Assembly (NCBI GenBank): GCA_037074765.1
Contig: JBAMDO010000028.1
Coordinates: forward strand, 248,001 to 312,000
DNA length: 64,000 bases
Direction: 5' to 3'
DNA from: Mansonella perstans
Taxonomy: Eukaryota; Nematoda; Chromadorea; Rhabditida; Onchocercidae
Part shown: positions 1 to 11,301 of the stretch, one piece after another
How positions within the stretch are numbered: the first letter of the stretch is position 1
Layout of the letters: each line of letters opens with the position of its first letter
Made by a program: the position numbers and the translations under genes
The notes under the pieces: model-generated
What the model saw: only the letters and a program-made list of their open reading frames with translations
Database searches by the model: none
What the model was told of the DNA's origin: nothing

Positions 1-1958
1 TTAATTGGAATGCAATTATCATTGGGAACAGATTCCAATACATGGATGGATGTATCATTTCGCATTAACAAATTGAATTTTATTTGGTCTAAAGCTATAC
101 ATCATTTGAATGATAAGGCAAAGATCGGACGTTTAAAAGTAAATTATGAATTTGATAATAGAACATTTAAAGGCTAAATAAAATGTTTAATCTTATTTTG
201 CTGAAATTTAATTTTATCATTCATGATTTCCTTCTTCTTTTATTTTAGGAAGAATTGAACAAATTTGATACACTTTATTTATCTGCGAAAGCAAGAAGTA
301 TAAAAGATGAGAAATTAGCTGTGGAAGAAGTGGACAATAAACTTGTACAACTTCTTGACAAGTATGGTTTGGAGTCAACAGTTAATGCATATATGAAGGT
401 ATATAGATGATTTGAAAATATCTTCCTTTAAAAGACACCTGTTGACGTATATGTCGTGTGAATCATTTTTATTTTTACACGTAATTTTTGATTTCTTTCC
501 GTCTTTTGTGATATATTAGAATGTTGAGCTAGAAATCGAATCACTTTTGTTTGATCTGAAAGCTTAAAATTCAGAATTTTTTAATTGAGCAAAATTGAGG
601 AAAAATTTGTGAAATATTTCAGAAATACAAATGGCGCAACGATAAAGAAGAGAATAGTATTCTTTCTTCTGAGAAGTTTAAAGATCCGAAGCTACAAAAA
701 CTTTGGCATGCTGCGCAAAATTCGCATTTTTCTAAAGATGCGTTGAAAAGTAAAATTCCTTCTGTACATATATATATATCGGATACCTGCGTGGATACTG
801 TGACGAGTAGCAGGGATTGTTATGAGCTGTGGTGATAGGTAAGGAAATGGTAGTGACCGTGGAAGACGGGAAACAGTACCGGGCACTTTAGGAATATCCC
901 GTTTGTTAAAGGGCGAGGGAGTATTGATGTTCATTGTCTTGGTGTTCGGTCTGGTATATATATTTGTATATGTGTGCATGTTTGTATGCTCCTAGAGTCT
1001 ATTGATCAAAGTAATGAAACTGATAATTTTTTTTGAAATAGACTAATCACTTGCATTCATTTTTCAAATTGTTTTTTCCGTAGTTAATGTATATAAGTGA
1101 ACTGTTTCAGCTCTTCACAAGGAACTGAAAGATCATGAACGAAGGATAGAGCTGTATGAGCAGAAAGTGCAGCAGTTTAATACGTTCAATGATAACTCTT
1201 TGATCGGAAATTCCTTCGAAATGAATGATAAATTAAATCGTGAACTGAAACTGCATCATAATGACATTATAGATTCATATGATAAACTGCAACAAAAAGT
1301 TGAACAAATGCAGCAGAAAGTATTTAGCAATAAAAAAGTGGAAAATTTATGGCAGTTGGTTGGTATTTCTGTGTTTTTGTACTTCAATTCTTTCAATTAA
1401 CTATAAAGTTACTGATCGAGATTTGTTGATTGCTGTTGTTGTAAGAAATATAGTACCCTTTGAGATAGCGATTTCTTTCTTATCACTTTTTTTGCTCTAT
1501 TGTAAAAAATTTGTTCATAATCATAATAGCGAAAAATGCAGTTGGCAAAAGGGTTACACTGACTAGAAACAAGGATACAGCATCTCTATATAACAGTATA
1601 TACTTATTCAAATTTTTGCGTTAGATTTTTTTGTTGAGCTCTAAAGTTTCATTGCTAAAGTTTTTGCAAGTCTTCGAGTAACTGTTGCTTAATTTAGGCG
1701 GTACAGAATCCGAATTTCACCGCGTCAGAATTGGAATCAATACGAGTAGAACTAAATCATTTTGATAAACGTCTTGAAAAAATGAAGTACCACGATGAGG
1801 AACTTGAGGCAGTGAAGAAAGAGCAGGAAAAATTGGGCAAACTCAATTTATTCGAAGAAGAATTCAGCAGTTTTAAAGAAGAAAATCAACGTTTGTTACG
1901 TAAACTTAGGAAGTTGGAAAATTATTTGGAAACAAAAATTGTTCATACAGAATTGTAA
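1..1958 (+). CDS. LRPAP1: Receptor-associated protein (alpha-2-macroglobulin receptor-associated protein), 3' part
   Basis: ER chaperone that keeps LDL-receptor-family proteins from binding ligands too early. Five exons join in phase: 1-138, 249-398, 623-749, 1111-1319 and 1698-1958; the start lies left of the window. Family marks seen are the first-domain segment FRINKLNFIWSKA, the second-domain segment DPKLQKLWHAA and the third-domain segment ELESIRVELNHFDKRLEK, all helical and rich in Lys/Glu as in RAP. The protein ends in HTEL, a KDEL-like ER retrieval signal; vertebrate RAP ends in HNEL. The open frame runs past the exon 1 donor at 139 (GTAAAT) to a stop, but joining at 139 restores the family alignment. 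The family is known; the exon borders are inferred from phase and splice sites. Confidence 0.9.
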
Positions 1959-4133
1959 GTAATGTATTAATACTATTATTGGTAAGCTTTCATAATGACA
2001 TCAATGGTAACATGCTAACATCTAAAGTTTTAATTGAAAGATGGGTACCATGGAATTTAGTGCCGTGTATTTGTGTCTAAATTGTTCACAATGGGTGCGA
2101 TGGAATTTAGTGCCGTGTACTTATGTCTAAATACTGTTAGTGAATGTTTTTTACAAATATCTCAGCTTAAATGTTCTGCATGATTGTAACACTTAGCTTG
2201 CTCAAATCTTGTCTGCATTTCCTAACTTCAAAATTTAGGAATACTGTTTAGTTTTTCGTATACATACATATTACGGCAATATTGCTTTGAATATAACATC
2301 TTTATATAGCAGTAATCTTCTTTCAAACTTCTACATCAGTCCTTTTTTTCTAGCTTCTAAGTTTCAGTTTTCGTAAATGGAATTATAAGTCATAACTGCA
2401 AAATGTCCTCCTAAGGTCGTTGCGATATCAACAAATTTTGAAGCGAAATTTTAAGAAAATAGAATTTGTGAAGTTTTATAGAATTTGTGTTATGTTCAGT
2501 AAAGTAAATGGAACTTTAAGAAACAGTTTTAATTTTTGTTTTGCATTTGAGCATGAACTGCAATGAACAATGCAAAAAAATGTTCCAAAATAAGAAAAAA
2601 TTTTTTCATGTTTTCATAAACGAACAACTATGAAACTATCGACCAGAAACATCATTATGTACAAGTAACAAAGGAAAAATAATAAAATATATGATAGAAT
2701 AAGAATGAATTTACACAGCAGCAGGTGTAAAGTCATGGTTGAAGTTTTTATTCACTGTTGAAGTTTTTATTCACTCTTTCCTGAAAAAAGTGTTTCCTAA
2801 ATTTTTCTTTTAATGTAGTTTTTGGAAATTCGAGAACGTTTTAAAAACATTGTTTTTTTAAGAAATTTCTTCACAATTTTAAAGATTTTTTTCGTTTCAA
2901 AAGCAGGGGAGTAAAACAAAAAGATGATTTTATTAGTAGGAGAATGACAACAATTATTGAAAGATTTCGGTATTAATTTGGGTTCGTTAACTAACAGTAA
3001 TCCATCCCTGATCATTGACTGATTGTTGACTTCGTGAGCCATTATCCTGGAAAAAAAATAAGAAGTTGAATTAGAGTAAGGATTTGATAACTTAAATTAT
3101 AATTTCGTTTTATTGTATCAAGCAAGACTCATTTAGAGAAATCGGGTGTTATAATTATCTCTGCTTATTTATGTAAGCCTCTTTAGTGCTGATTCTGCAT
3201 GTTGTAGGAATGAAAGACTTCCCAATATCCGGAAATACGAATCAAACCCTAAGCGAAATCGCTAATATGAAAGCAATAATAATTGGTTTGCATTTTTTCC
3301 TGATAGTTTTCAGGGTTGTTATGAAGATGGATGGAGAAATGGTGTAGATGCTAGGAATGCCGAAATATTTTAGTTCCATCTTCCTAACATGAAATAATTT
3401 TTATAAGACAAAAACTTGTTCATTTTGAATATTATCTGGAAGTGAACTTGCGCAGCTCTACTAATGGTTACGAGATAGTTAAATCACTTTTTCTTTATCC
3501 GACAGAAGAAAAAGGAATCTTATGATTGAGTGATGAATAAGAAACAAGAGTGATTATGATTGAATTCATTTTGTTTTTTCAATTCATCTCAAGCCTTAGT
3601 CTTAAATTATGGTATTCTACAAAACTAATAGATCTAATTTTATCTACAATGATGAATGCATCAAATCAAAAAAAGCTATAAGAAAGTTATCTGACGAAAA
3701 GTTTTTTTACCTGATCATTCTGTTTAGAATTTGCTGCTTGCTGCATGTACATGTCAATTCCAGATTGCGTCTTACTATCGGTATTCTGAAAACAACTTTT
3801 GGAATTATTCAGATGTTTATTGTCAAATTGGAAAAACAAAAATATGGAAGAGAAACTGAAAGCAAATTATTATCGAGATTCTAATCGTACGTTTTCCAAA
3901 ACAGTAATTTCTAAGTGCTTGTTTAATTGCTCAACACTTTAGTCGACATCATACCACATGTTAATGATGGTGAGTACTGAACAAATATTTTTACAAAACT
4001 CTTGATTTTCAATTACAATTGCTATTTTTTTTTTTTTTTTATTGCCTACTTTTTGCAAAACTTTTTACTTCTACTTTCTTCTTCTGCGCAACATAAAACG
4101 TAATTGCGATTTATGTTGTTAGTAATCATTCAG
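1959..4133. other. Intergenic, no gene recognised
   Basis: AT-rich spacer between the convergent RAP and BRICHOS genes. Short open frames on both strands (for example 2797-3042 minus and 3609-3884 plus) show no family similarity, splice context or coding-like composition. It contains the short tandem duplication at 2040-2132. Confidence 0.6.
2040..2132. repeat. Two-copy tandem duplication, about 51 bp apart
   Basis: The phrase ATGGAATTTAGTGCCGTGTA occurs twice, at about 2049 and 2100 (the first copy reads CATGG and the second GATGG), each followed by a near-identical TTGTGTCTAAAT / TTATGTCTAAAT. It looks like a recent small duplication in non-coding DNA. Confidence 0.7.
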
Positions 4134-7100
4134 TTATTTAAATAGAATCAAGCTAACCATAGTGTTTGATAGACCATTGAAGGCTTGACCAATGGGCAAC
4201 TGCGCATTGTAGCCATTTGGCTGCCCGGTATATTTAATCGGCAAAGCAAACTTTCCGATGTTGTTGCTACTGAAAGCACCATTCTGTTGTCGTGCATTGC
4301 CGCCTCCAAAATTTTGATAGGGTTGTAGAACTTCGGTGAAAGAATTTCCGTGACCCAAAGATGATTCTTGCTTGATTTGTATCGGATAACTTAGTGGTGG
4401 CACTGGGAGTAATGGTTTCATCTTGTCATTATTGTTCGAAAAATCGCTGTTTCCATTTTCAAATCTATTTTTAGTCTGTTCGTTGTTACTATTACTGTTC
4501 AGATTAAAATTATTATAAATGCGTGGTGACGTACTCTCAATATAACTATTTTTTGCCATTGGTCGCTGTTGTTGATAATTTTTCTTTCCTGAAATACTTT
4601 GAAAGGCAGCTGGCGGGATACTCTGCATATTTGATGCAATATTGTCTATTTGGCTCGCGGCTGAGTTTGAAGTTTGTTCTGAAATGATTAAAATTTTGAA
4701 CAGTTAATTTCCTCTGGTTCCCGCAAAATTATTACATCTAATTGCTTGGATTTAGCAATCTTTGGATTTAATATTCAGCAGTAATTTTGCAAATTGCAAA
4801 TTTCGGAGATGATGTCTTGCTGATCTACTTGATCTACTAATACTTTTATATTTCAACTTGGACAAATCAGTATTTAAGTTATTGATGAATATGAAATGAC
4901 GTACTTCATCGAGGCAAATCAAAATGAGTAAATAAAACTTACGCGGTATTTCCTGCAGAGAAATCCACTTCGATTCGAAATTTCGATATTGATCTGTGTT
5001 CGGCGGTACAATTTTACCAATAACATTTTGTATCCCATGATCGCCACCATTACCATTGGTACTCTTGTTACCGTTATCATTGTTCATAAGACTTTGACCT
5101 GTTTACACGATTCGATTGACAGTACTCTATCTTTTCAAAATGTTGAGAAAATTGCCACAATTTCAAAAACTTAATTAGTCAACAGAGTTTTTAATTAAGA
5201 GTCAAAACTTGACCAAGTAGACATAAGAAACTTGGAAAAACATATAGTTAGAGAGAGAATGTACAGAAGCACGTAATATCATTCAGTTGGAAATCGGAAT
5301 TTTAAATGAATGAAATTTCTGCTAACCGTAATAAAGCTGTTCAAAATTGTATTCATTCTGTTTATTACTATATGCAGCTGCAAAGGAGCGCCATTCCGGT
5401 ACGAAAAAATAAAAGCAGTTACGGCGTATAATATTTAAAAATATTTCCGCTCTCAAATGATCTCTTTCAATACCGAGCTCCGGTAAACAGAAGTCATAAC
5501 AATCGCTGCATTTTCTTCCTGAATCAAAGCTTTCGCAAATTGAATCTCCAAATCTTCATTAATACTATCCAGACTATTGTAACATCAACCATTTTATTAG
5601 ATATTTGAAAATTAAACCAATAATTTAGAAGTTGGGAAGAGATTCTATTTCATTAATTTGATTTATACAAACTTCCAAAATCAAAAACATACCTCTCTGA
5701 TCCACTTTAGTATAATTAAGCAAAATCCATCGTACATTATTACATTCAGGAATAGGTGGATTAAAAAGTGTCGATGAATTACCGAAATATGAATCAGGCA
5801 AGAAATTCCACGCTTCCTCCCATCCGTGGATTTGTTCCTTACGCTTTAAAATATTAGTAAAAGTGAAACACACATGAAGATATGTGACCGAATCAGTTGC
5901 AATCAGCTAATGAAAAGTCATCGAGTGGAATCTTAGAAGGAATTTTAGCAAACTAAATTGTAATAAACTACAGAACAAACCTTGAGAGCATTTTGCGCAC
6001 CGATTTCAAGAGAGTGTTTGTCAGGCATTGTTGATACATTCATATTTATCACAAAGCAAACCAGATTTTTACCATTATCTTTCAGGGTTGAATCGATAAT
6101 TGCAATCTTTCTCTATAATTCACTTAATATTGGAGAGCAGAACATTTTCATTTTTTTTTTTTTTTTTTTTCTGGAGAGCAGAACATTCATTTCAGAGTTG
6201 AGTCATATTTTGCCAAGTTATGCTTAGAAATTCGTAAAATATGCTAACTACTGATTAATGAGAGGCAGTCTACTATGAGAGATCCAAACACCCCACTTGG
6301 TATAAGTGCTGTGTACATTACATCTGCACTGAATATGAAAGTTCCGTTCATCTAGTAGTTGAATTGAAAAATGTTTAATAAACTGCACAGACTTTACCAT
6401 TCCTTTTTGGTACAACTTGATTTATAAGTCTTAGAGAAGGTTCATTATAGAAAAGTAAATTCTGCCAATTTCAACAAATCATTCGAAAGGCTACTGAAGA
6501 TTATATGGTCATACAAATCCAATGAATTCAATGCATATCAACACACCCAAGTTAGTTAAAAAGTACGCGATCTCATAACTCCGATCATTTCATAAATTAT
6601 AATTAAATCACTGAATTTAAGATTTGCGAAGCTGCAGAAACTTTTGCAGGCTTCAAGTTCGAAAAAACCCAAAAAGATGAATGATAAATATGACGTAAAA
6701 AGGACTTTAATAAAAGAAAAATTTATAACGGTATTACTTTAAAACAAATTATCAGCGATTTTTTCATTTTCATACTTTTGACAAAATCTAAAAATTAGAT
6801 GATTTTCGGTAAACGAAACTTACCACTGCGAAATCATATACAGCAATGTAATTATTTTTAATCGGTAAATTTCCCAATATCTCGAATCTAACTTGATGAT
6901 TATTCGGATACATCTTGACAACGGTCGAGTTCCCTTGTTGGTTACGAAATGTGAGCGGTGGTATCCAGGAAAATTTCTGCGATTCTTCCTAAAGAATTTA
7001 AAAACAAGATTTTCGTTGACGTTAATTGTATGTTAAAACTTATTTCAATCTTACCAAAAATTTTATGTAAAATGGATAAATATCATTCTACAGTAATTAA

Positions 7101-10100
7101 CCTTTGCGTGAACTACGCTTCAAGTCAATTTCCCAATACTCTAATACTCCTTAATGATTGCTGAAAAATCCTTTCTCAACAAAATGATTCTTTTAAAAGT
7201 TATCGTATTATAATTTGACATTCAAGTGTCGTCCTTCATTCTTAATTTTGCAAGCATTTTTGTCGCTAATTATCGATAATTTTTAACGCAGATATTTTTT
7301 ATTCAAAGAATTGCTGTCTGATCAGATAATTCATACCAATTACGATTTGCACAGAGTTTTCAAGGAACAACTTATTATAAATCTAATCTTGTAATAATAA
7401 AAACAGCAGTTAAAATGAAAGAACGACTTTGTTTGAATTTCATTCCTTCTATTTGCGATGCCGCTCACATTATATAATTAAAACTTGTGGCTTGGCTTAG
7501 CTCGCATTACATAATTGAGCTTGTTCGGATCGGCTCTTATTATATAATTAGGCTTATAATGAAATTGAAAACAGGTTTCTTACGTCCTACTCCAGGCGAG
7601 TTTTTCGGAAAACTTTGCCGATTTTTTAAATGTTATTTTTTATTGGAGAAGCTTTTCAACAAAATTTTGTTATGTATATTAATCGTAACATGGAAAAGTA
7701 TACGTTGTTTTCAAAACTTTCAAGAATTATATTTCGAGAGAAAAATGAGCACATAATGAAGTTTTATAGTTACATTTGAGAAATTTTAAACTGGAAATCA
7801 AGATTGGCCTGCAATACTTTGGAATTTTTTTCTAATTTTTGAAATCTCAATGAATCATCATGATACTTTCTCTTCTTCACAGCAAGATTTCTCTTATAAT
7901 AATCTGATTTAATAGTATATATCTAAGTGAAATCTAATAATATAAATTTGCTGAAATTTTCTAATTATAACAGCATTGAGAATAAAATATTCGTTTTTAA
8001 AATAGGGATAAAAAGAGTGCTTCAGAATTTATTCAAATATTATTTTGCCAGTTCTGTAGAGATTTCTCCACTTAAGAAGCATTTTTTCTATATCGATAGT
8101 TGGTGAGCTTACTGACAAGAAATATAATTAACACATAAGTTGTGCTCTATTATCTAAAACTAACCTATGCCTAAGTTTTTCATTTGGTATTTATAACTCC
8201 CTCATCGCTATTTCCGGATTCCGCTAATTTCACATGAAAGATTTGGGGGATTTTCCAAGTGAAAATATTTTTTTAGTAATGAAAAAAACTTACTGTAATT
8301 TCTTTACTGAGAAGTAAAGTAATGGCTATAACGCAACATGCAATAATCGAAAGCAATAGGATAAATATATGTGGTTTATTCTTTGATTCATGAAACCACC
8401 GCCTCAGTTCACCGATCCTATCGCGTTCCGAAAGATGTGCGGGTAATTTTTCTCCTGCACCATTTAATTTGTACGACGAGTCAGAATTCTGAAATAAAGT
8501 TGGGAGAAATCGGAAATTGTGAGCGAAACTTTTTTCTCTTATGGAAAATAAGTGATTATGTTTTGCAAAACCTTAACTAGCAGCTGATAAACTATGCATA
8601 ATTAAATCATTAATTAAGTTTTCATTAAGAATTTCCGATAGCTTTGACAAAATAACAATGTATTCCAATATTTACAAATTTCAGCTTTTTGAACAGTTTG
8701 ATTAAAACTATACGAATTTATACACTTGAGGCTCAACATTGATTCTTGAGTATTCTGTCTATCAAAATCTTAGGCCAGACAAATGACACGGATAAGTGTC
8801 AGAAGAATTCATAGGAACGATAGAAAAAAGTGGAAATGGAGAATTTAGAGCTTTTTGGTACTTCTGTCAAGCACAAAAATTCTGAATATTGCTTTCAGAT
8901 ATTTTAATCGTGCGGTAAACACCTATAATTTGATTATTGTAGCAAAAAATTGATGATGAAATAGACATTTAATTTGAATTTTATCCTCTATGAAAATTAT
9001 GCTGTATAAATCAGAGGTGAAAAAATTTCAATGTTGGAATGAACTGGAATGGATTGAAACTGGTAACAATATTATAAATTGAATTTTCTCGCTCTTTTCA
9101 TGTTGTTCGTGGAAGGAAATGATGTCGAAAATACAAATGATGTGAGAATAGTTGAGCGACAATGTGAAATAGATGCTTTCATGTAAATTCTTACTGTTTG
9201 CCAATAATTTATAAATGTGAAATGAACAAAAACTCACAAAGTGCAAAATGTAAAGTGAATTGAACAATAGCATTTTACAAGTGATTTTTCTTTTGCTCTT
9301 TTATTTCCATTGTTAGTTTTTATCTTATTTATCAATGCGGAAGTAAGGTACATGAGACCTTCAAAAGTTTATTTACATTCCATTTTGTAATTTTTCATTC
9401 ATTTTTCATACTTTTCAAGTTACTTTTCTCTTCCCTATTTTCCTATTAATATGCAAAATGTAAGCGGAACAATTCAACAAAGGTCATCATATTTTTATCT
9501 CAATATTCTCATCTTCTTCATCTTCGTATCTCTTCTTATCAGCACTTTTCCATTCATCTTTCTTCTTTCCTCTCTTTTCTTTTTAATGAAATGTAAATAT
9601 TTGCATTCATTCTCAAGAGTGCACTATACAAACAAGATTTCCTCTACAGATCTTTAGTTTTTCTTCAATTATTCCATAAATAAAGTAGTCCGTTGATTTG
9701 CAGAAAGAATATTGAAGGATTGAGTTCTACAGAATTGTGTCAACTTTGAGTACTGGAAGAAAGGAAATGTAAGAAAGGTGCAAGTGTATTTTGCGCAGGT
9801 AACAAAAGAACAATTTAGTACATTGTTCGTGCATTTCTTTTTTTCAGTAAAACTTAATTTTGATTAAAATTAAAAGGAACCAAAAGTAATTGTTTAATAA
9901 AAATGGTACTAACTGAATATGAAACCAAAATAAATACATTATATATGAATTCTAAAATTCTAAAATAAATATATTATGTATGAAAATTATATGCCTAAGA
10001 AATAGAAAAACGATCATCAAAAAAGTGTTAAGCAAATGAAAAGTAGGTAATAGTAACAAAAGTAGGCAACAGGTAATATTAACTATAAACAGGCTATTGT

Positions 10101-11301
10101 AAGGCCATTTATCTACTCATTAACTTACAGAAAGTAGACGAATAATGCAGTTGTTACATATAATTTGATTAACAAACTTACAGCTAACTTTAATTTAGAT
10201 ATAGCAATTGGGTCGCCAGCTGAATTCAGCACATAGAAAGGTGTGAAATGCTTTGCATATCGTCCATTTAAATTGTACTTTTCCAGAAACTCGTGATTAT
10301 TTCCGTAGATATCCCCATTCAACATGCAAGCAGGCATCATAATATTGGCGCCAGGTGCTGCCATTTTTGTTGTTGTTACAGGTGCACACAGCAATTCTTT
10401 GTACTGGGGCAAATCTTTCTTACATAAATTTTCATTATTTTCAATTAAATTTGTCCAAGAAGTACGTCGCTTGATGGAATATTTCGTTGCTGGAAGACCG
10501 GATGAATCCGTACTACTAAATGTGGCGCTATCATCAGCGATCGTTGTTGAACGATAAGACGGTGGTGGACCTCCTTAAAAAGAAGTTTAAGAAATGAAGA
10601 GATTTTCAAGTTGCTTAGTACTCATAATTCTTTCTTTTATTTTTGCTTATATTTTAAATGAAATACTTGACTGTATCGCTGAATTTAAGACTTGCTAACG
10701 TTAACAAAGACAACAAACTCATATAAATTGCGATAGTTGCGAAGATTAGAATGAAAACAATGAAAACTGATTTCAAGTGATCAAATTGACTTTTTAGAAT
10801 TTTCTATCATAAAAAATTCGGTTAAAGAAAGGCAGAAAGTAATTTGTTCTTGAACAAAGTGATTTTCTTATGCATTAATTTTCTAATTCATAAATGAATT
10901 AAACAACTTCATTTCGTTGAACTTCAATTTGCTGATTTCAGATTCCATTAGTGAGAATTTTTTATGAGATTTATTGGTGGGAATGTCATCAAATTCCTTT
11001 TTGCTAAAAAATCGGGTACGTGCGAGAGAATTTTTCTGTTTCTTTTTTCACTATGCCAATCTACATTCTCTTGTGACATTATCACGTCATCCGTAAAATA
11101 TTATTGTTCGTTTTATAATAAATTTACGCACCAATAAGTTATTAGTGAAAATAAATAATAAAAAGTTTAAAAGACTTAAAGAAATTTAAAATTACCTGAG
11201 AAAAGAGCGGATGAATAGCCAGCAGGTAGAGGTTCAGCATTAAGTTGTTGAAAATGAGTTTCTGAGCGTCCGTTTTGCATAAATTTCTGAACAAATTTCA
11301 T
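4134..11301 (-). CDS. BRICHOS-domain type II transmembrane protein (chondromodulin/tenomodulin-like), about 668 aa
   Basis: Nine exons in phase: 11196-11280, 10182-10573, 8294-8488, 6824-6988, 5981-6106, 5693-5843, 5327-5518, 4943-5098 and 4134-4678. Residues 1-199 are a polar cytoplasmic part. Residues 200-219 (IFILLLSIIACCVIAITLLL) are one membrane span. The BRICHOS domain follows, with the linker-type motif YIAVYDFAV and paired cysteines near 296 (LVCFVIN) and 355 (PECNN). A cysteine cluster at 375, 378, 382 and 406 resembles the Cys-rich end of chondromodulin. Residues from about 435 to the end are Asn/Gln/Ser-rich and disordered. The start is either ATG 11280, just after a TTTGTTCAG acceptor that could be a trans-splice site, or the in-frame ATG at 11301. 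The BRICHOS assignment rests on these motifs; the ligand and role are unknown. Confidence 0.82.
6131..6187. repeat. 16-bp direct repeat flanking a poly-T run
   Basis: TGGAGAGCAGAACATT occurs at 6131-6146 and again at 6172-6187, separated only by TTCA and about 21 T residues. It lies inside an intron of the BRICHOS gene. The form is that of a target-site duplication around a bare poly(A) tail. Confidence 0.8.
7455..7560. repeat. Degenerate tandem repeat, unit about 37-45 bp, roughly three copies
   Basis: Variants of CTCACATTATATAATTA, CTCGCATTACATAATTG and CTCTTATTATATAATTA follow one another within the 1.3 kb intron between the membrane-span and BRICHOS exons. Between them sit shared GCTTG/GCTCG phrases. 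It is non-coding. Confidence 0.6.
8489..10181. other. Long intron of the BRICHOS gene
   Basis: A 1.7 kb AT-rich intron. Short open frames at 9028-9273 (minus) and 9451-9657 (plus) are low-complexity and hydrophobic, with no supporting splice signals or family match. No RNA gene was recognised. Confidence 0.6.
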
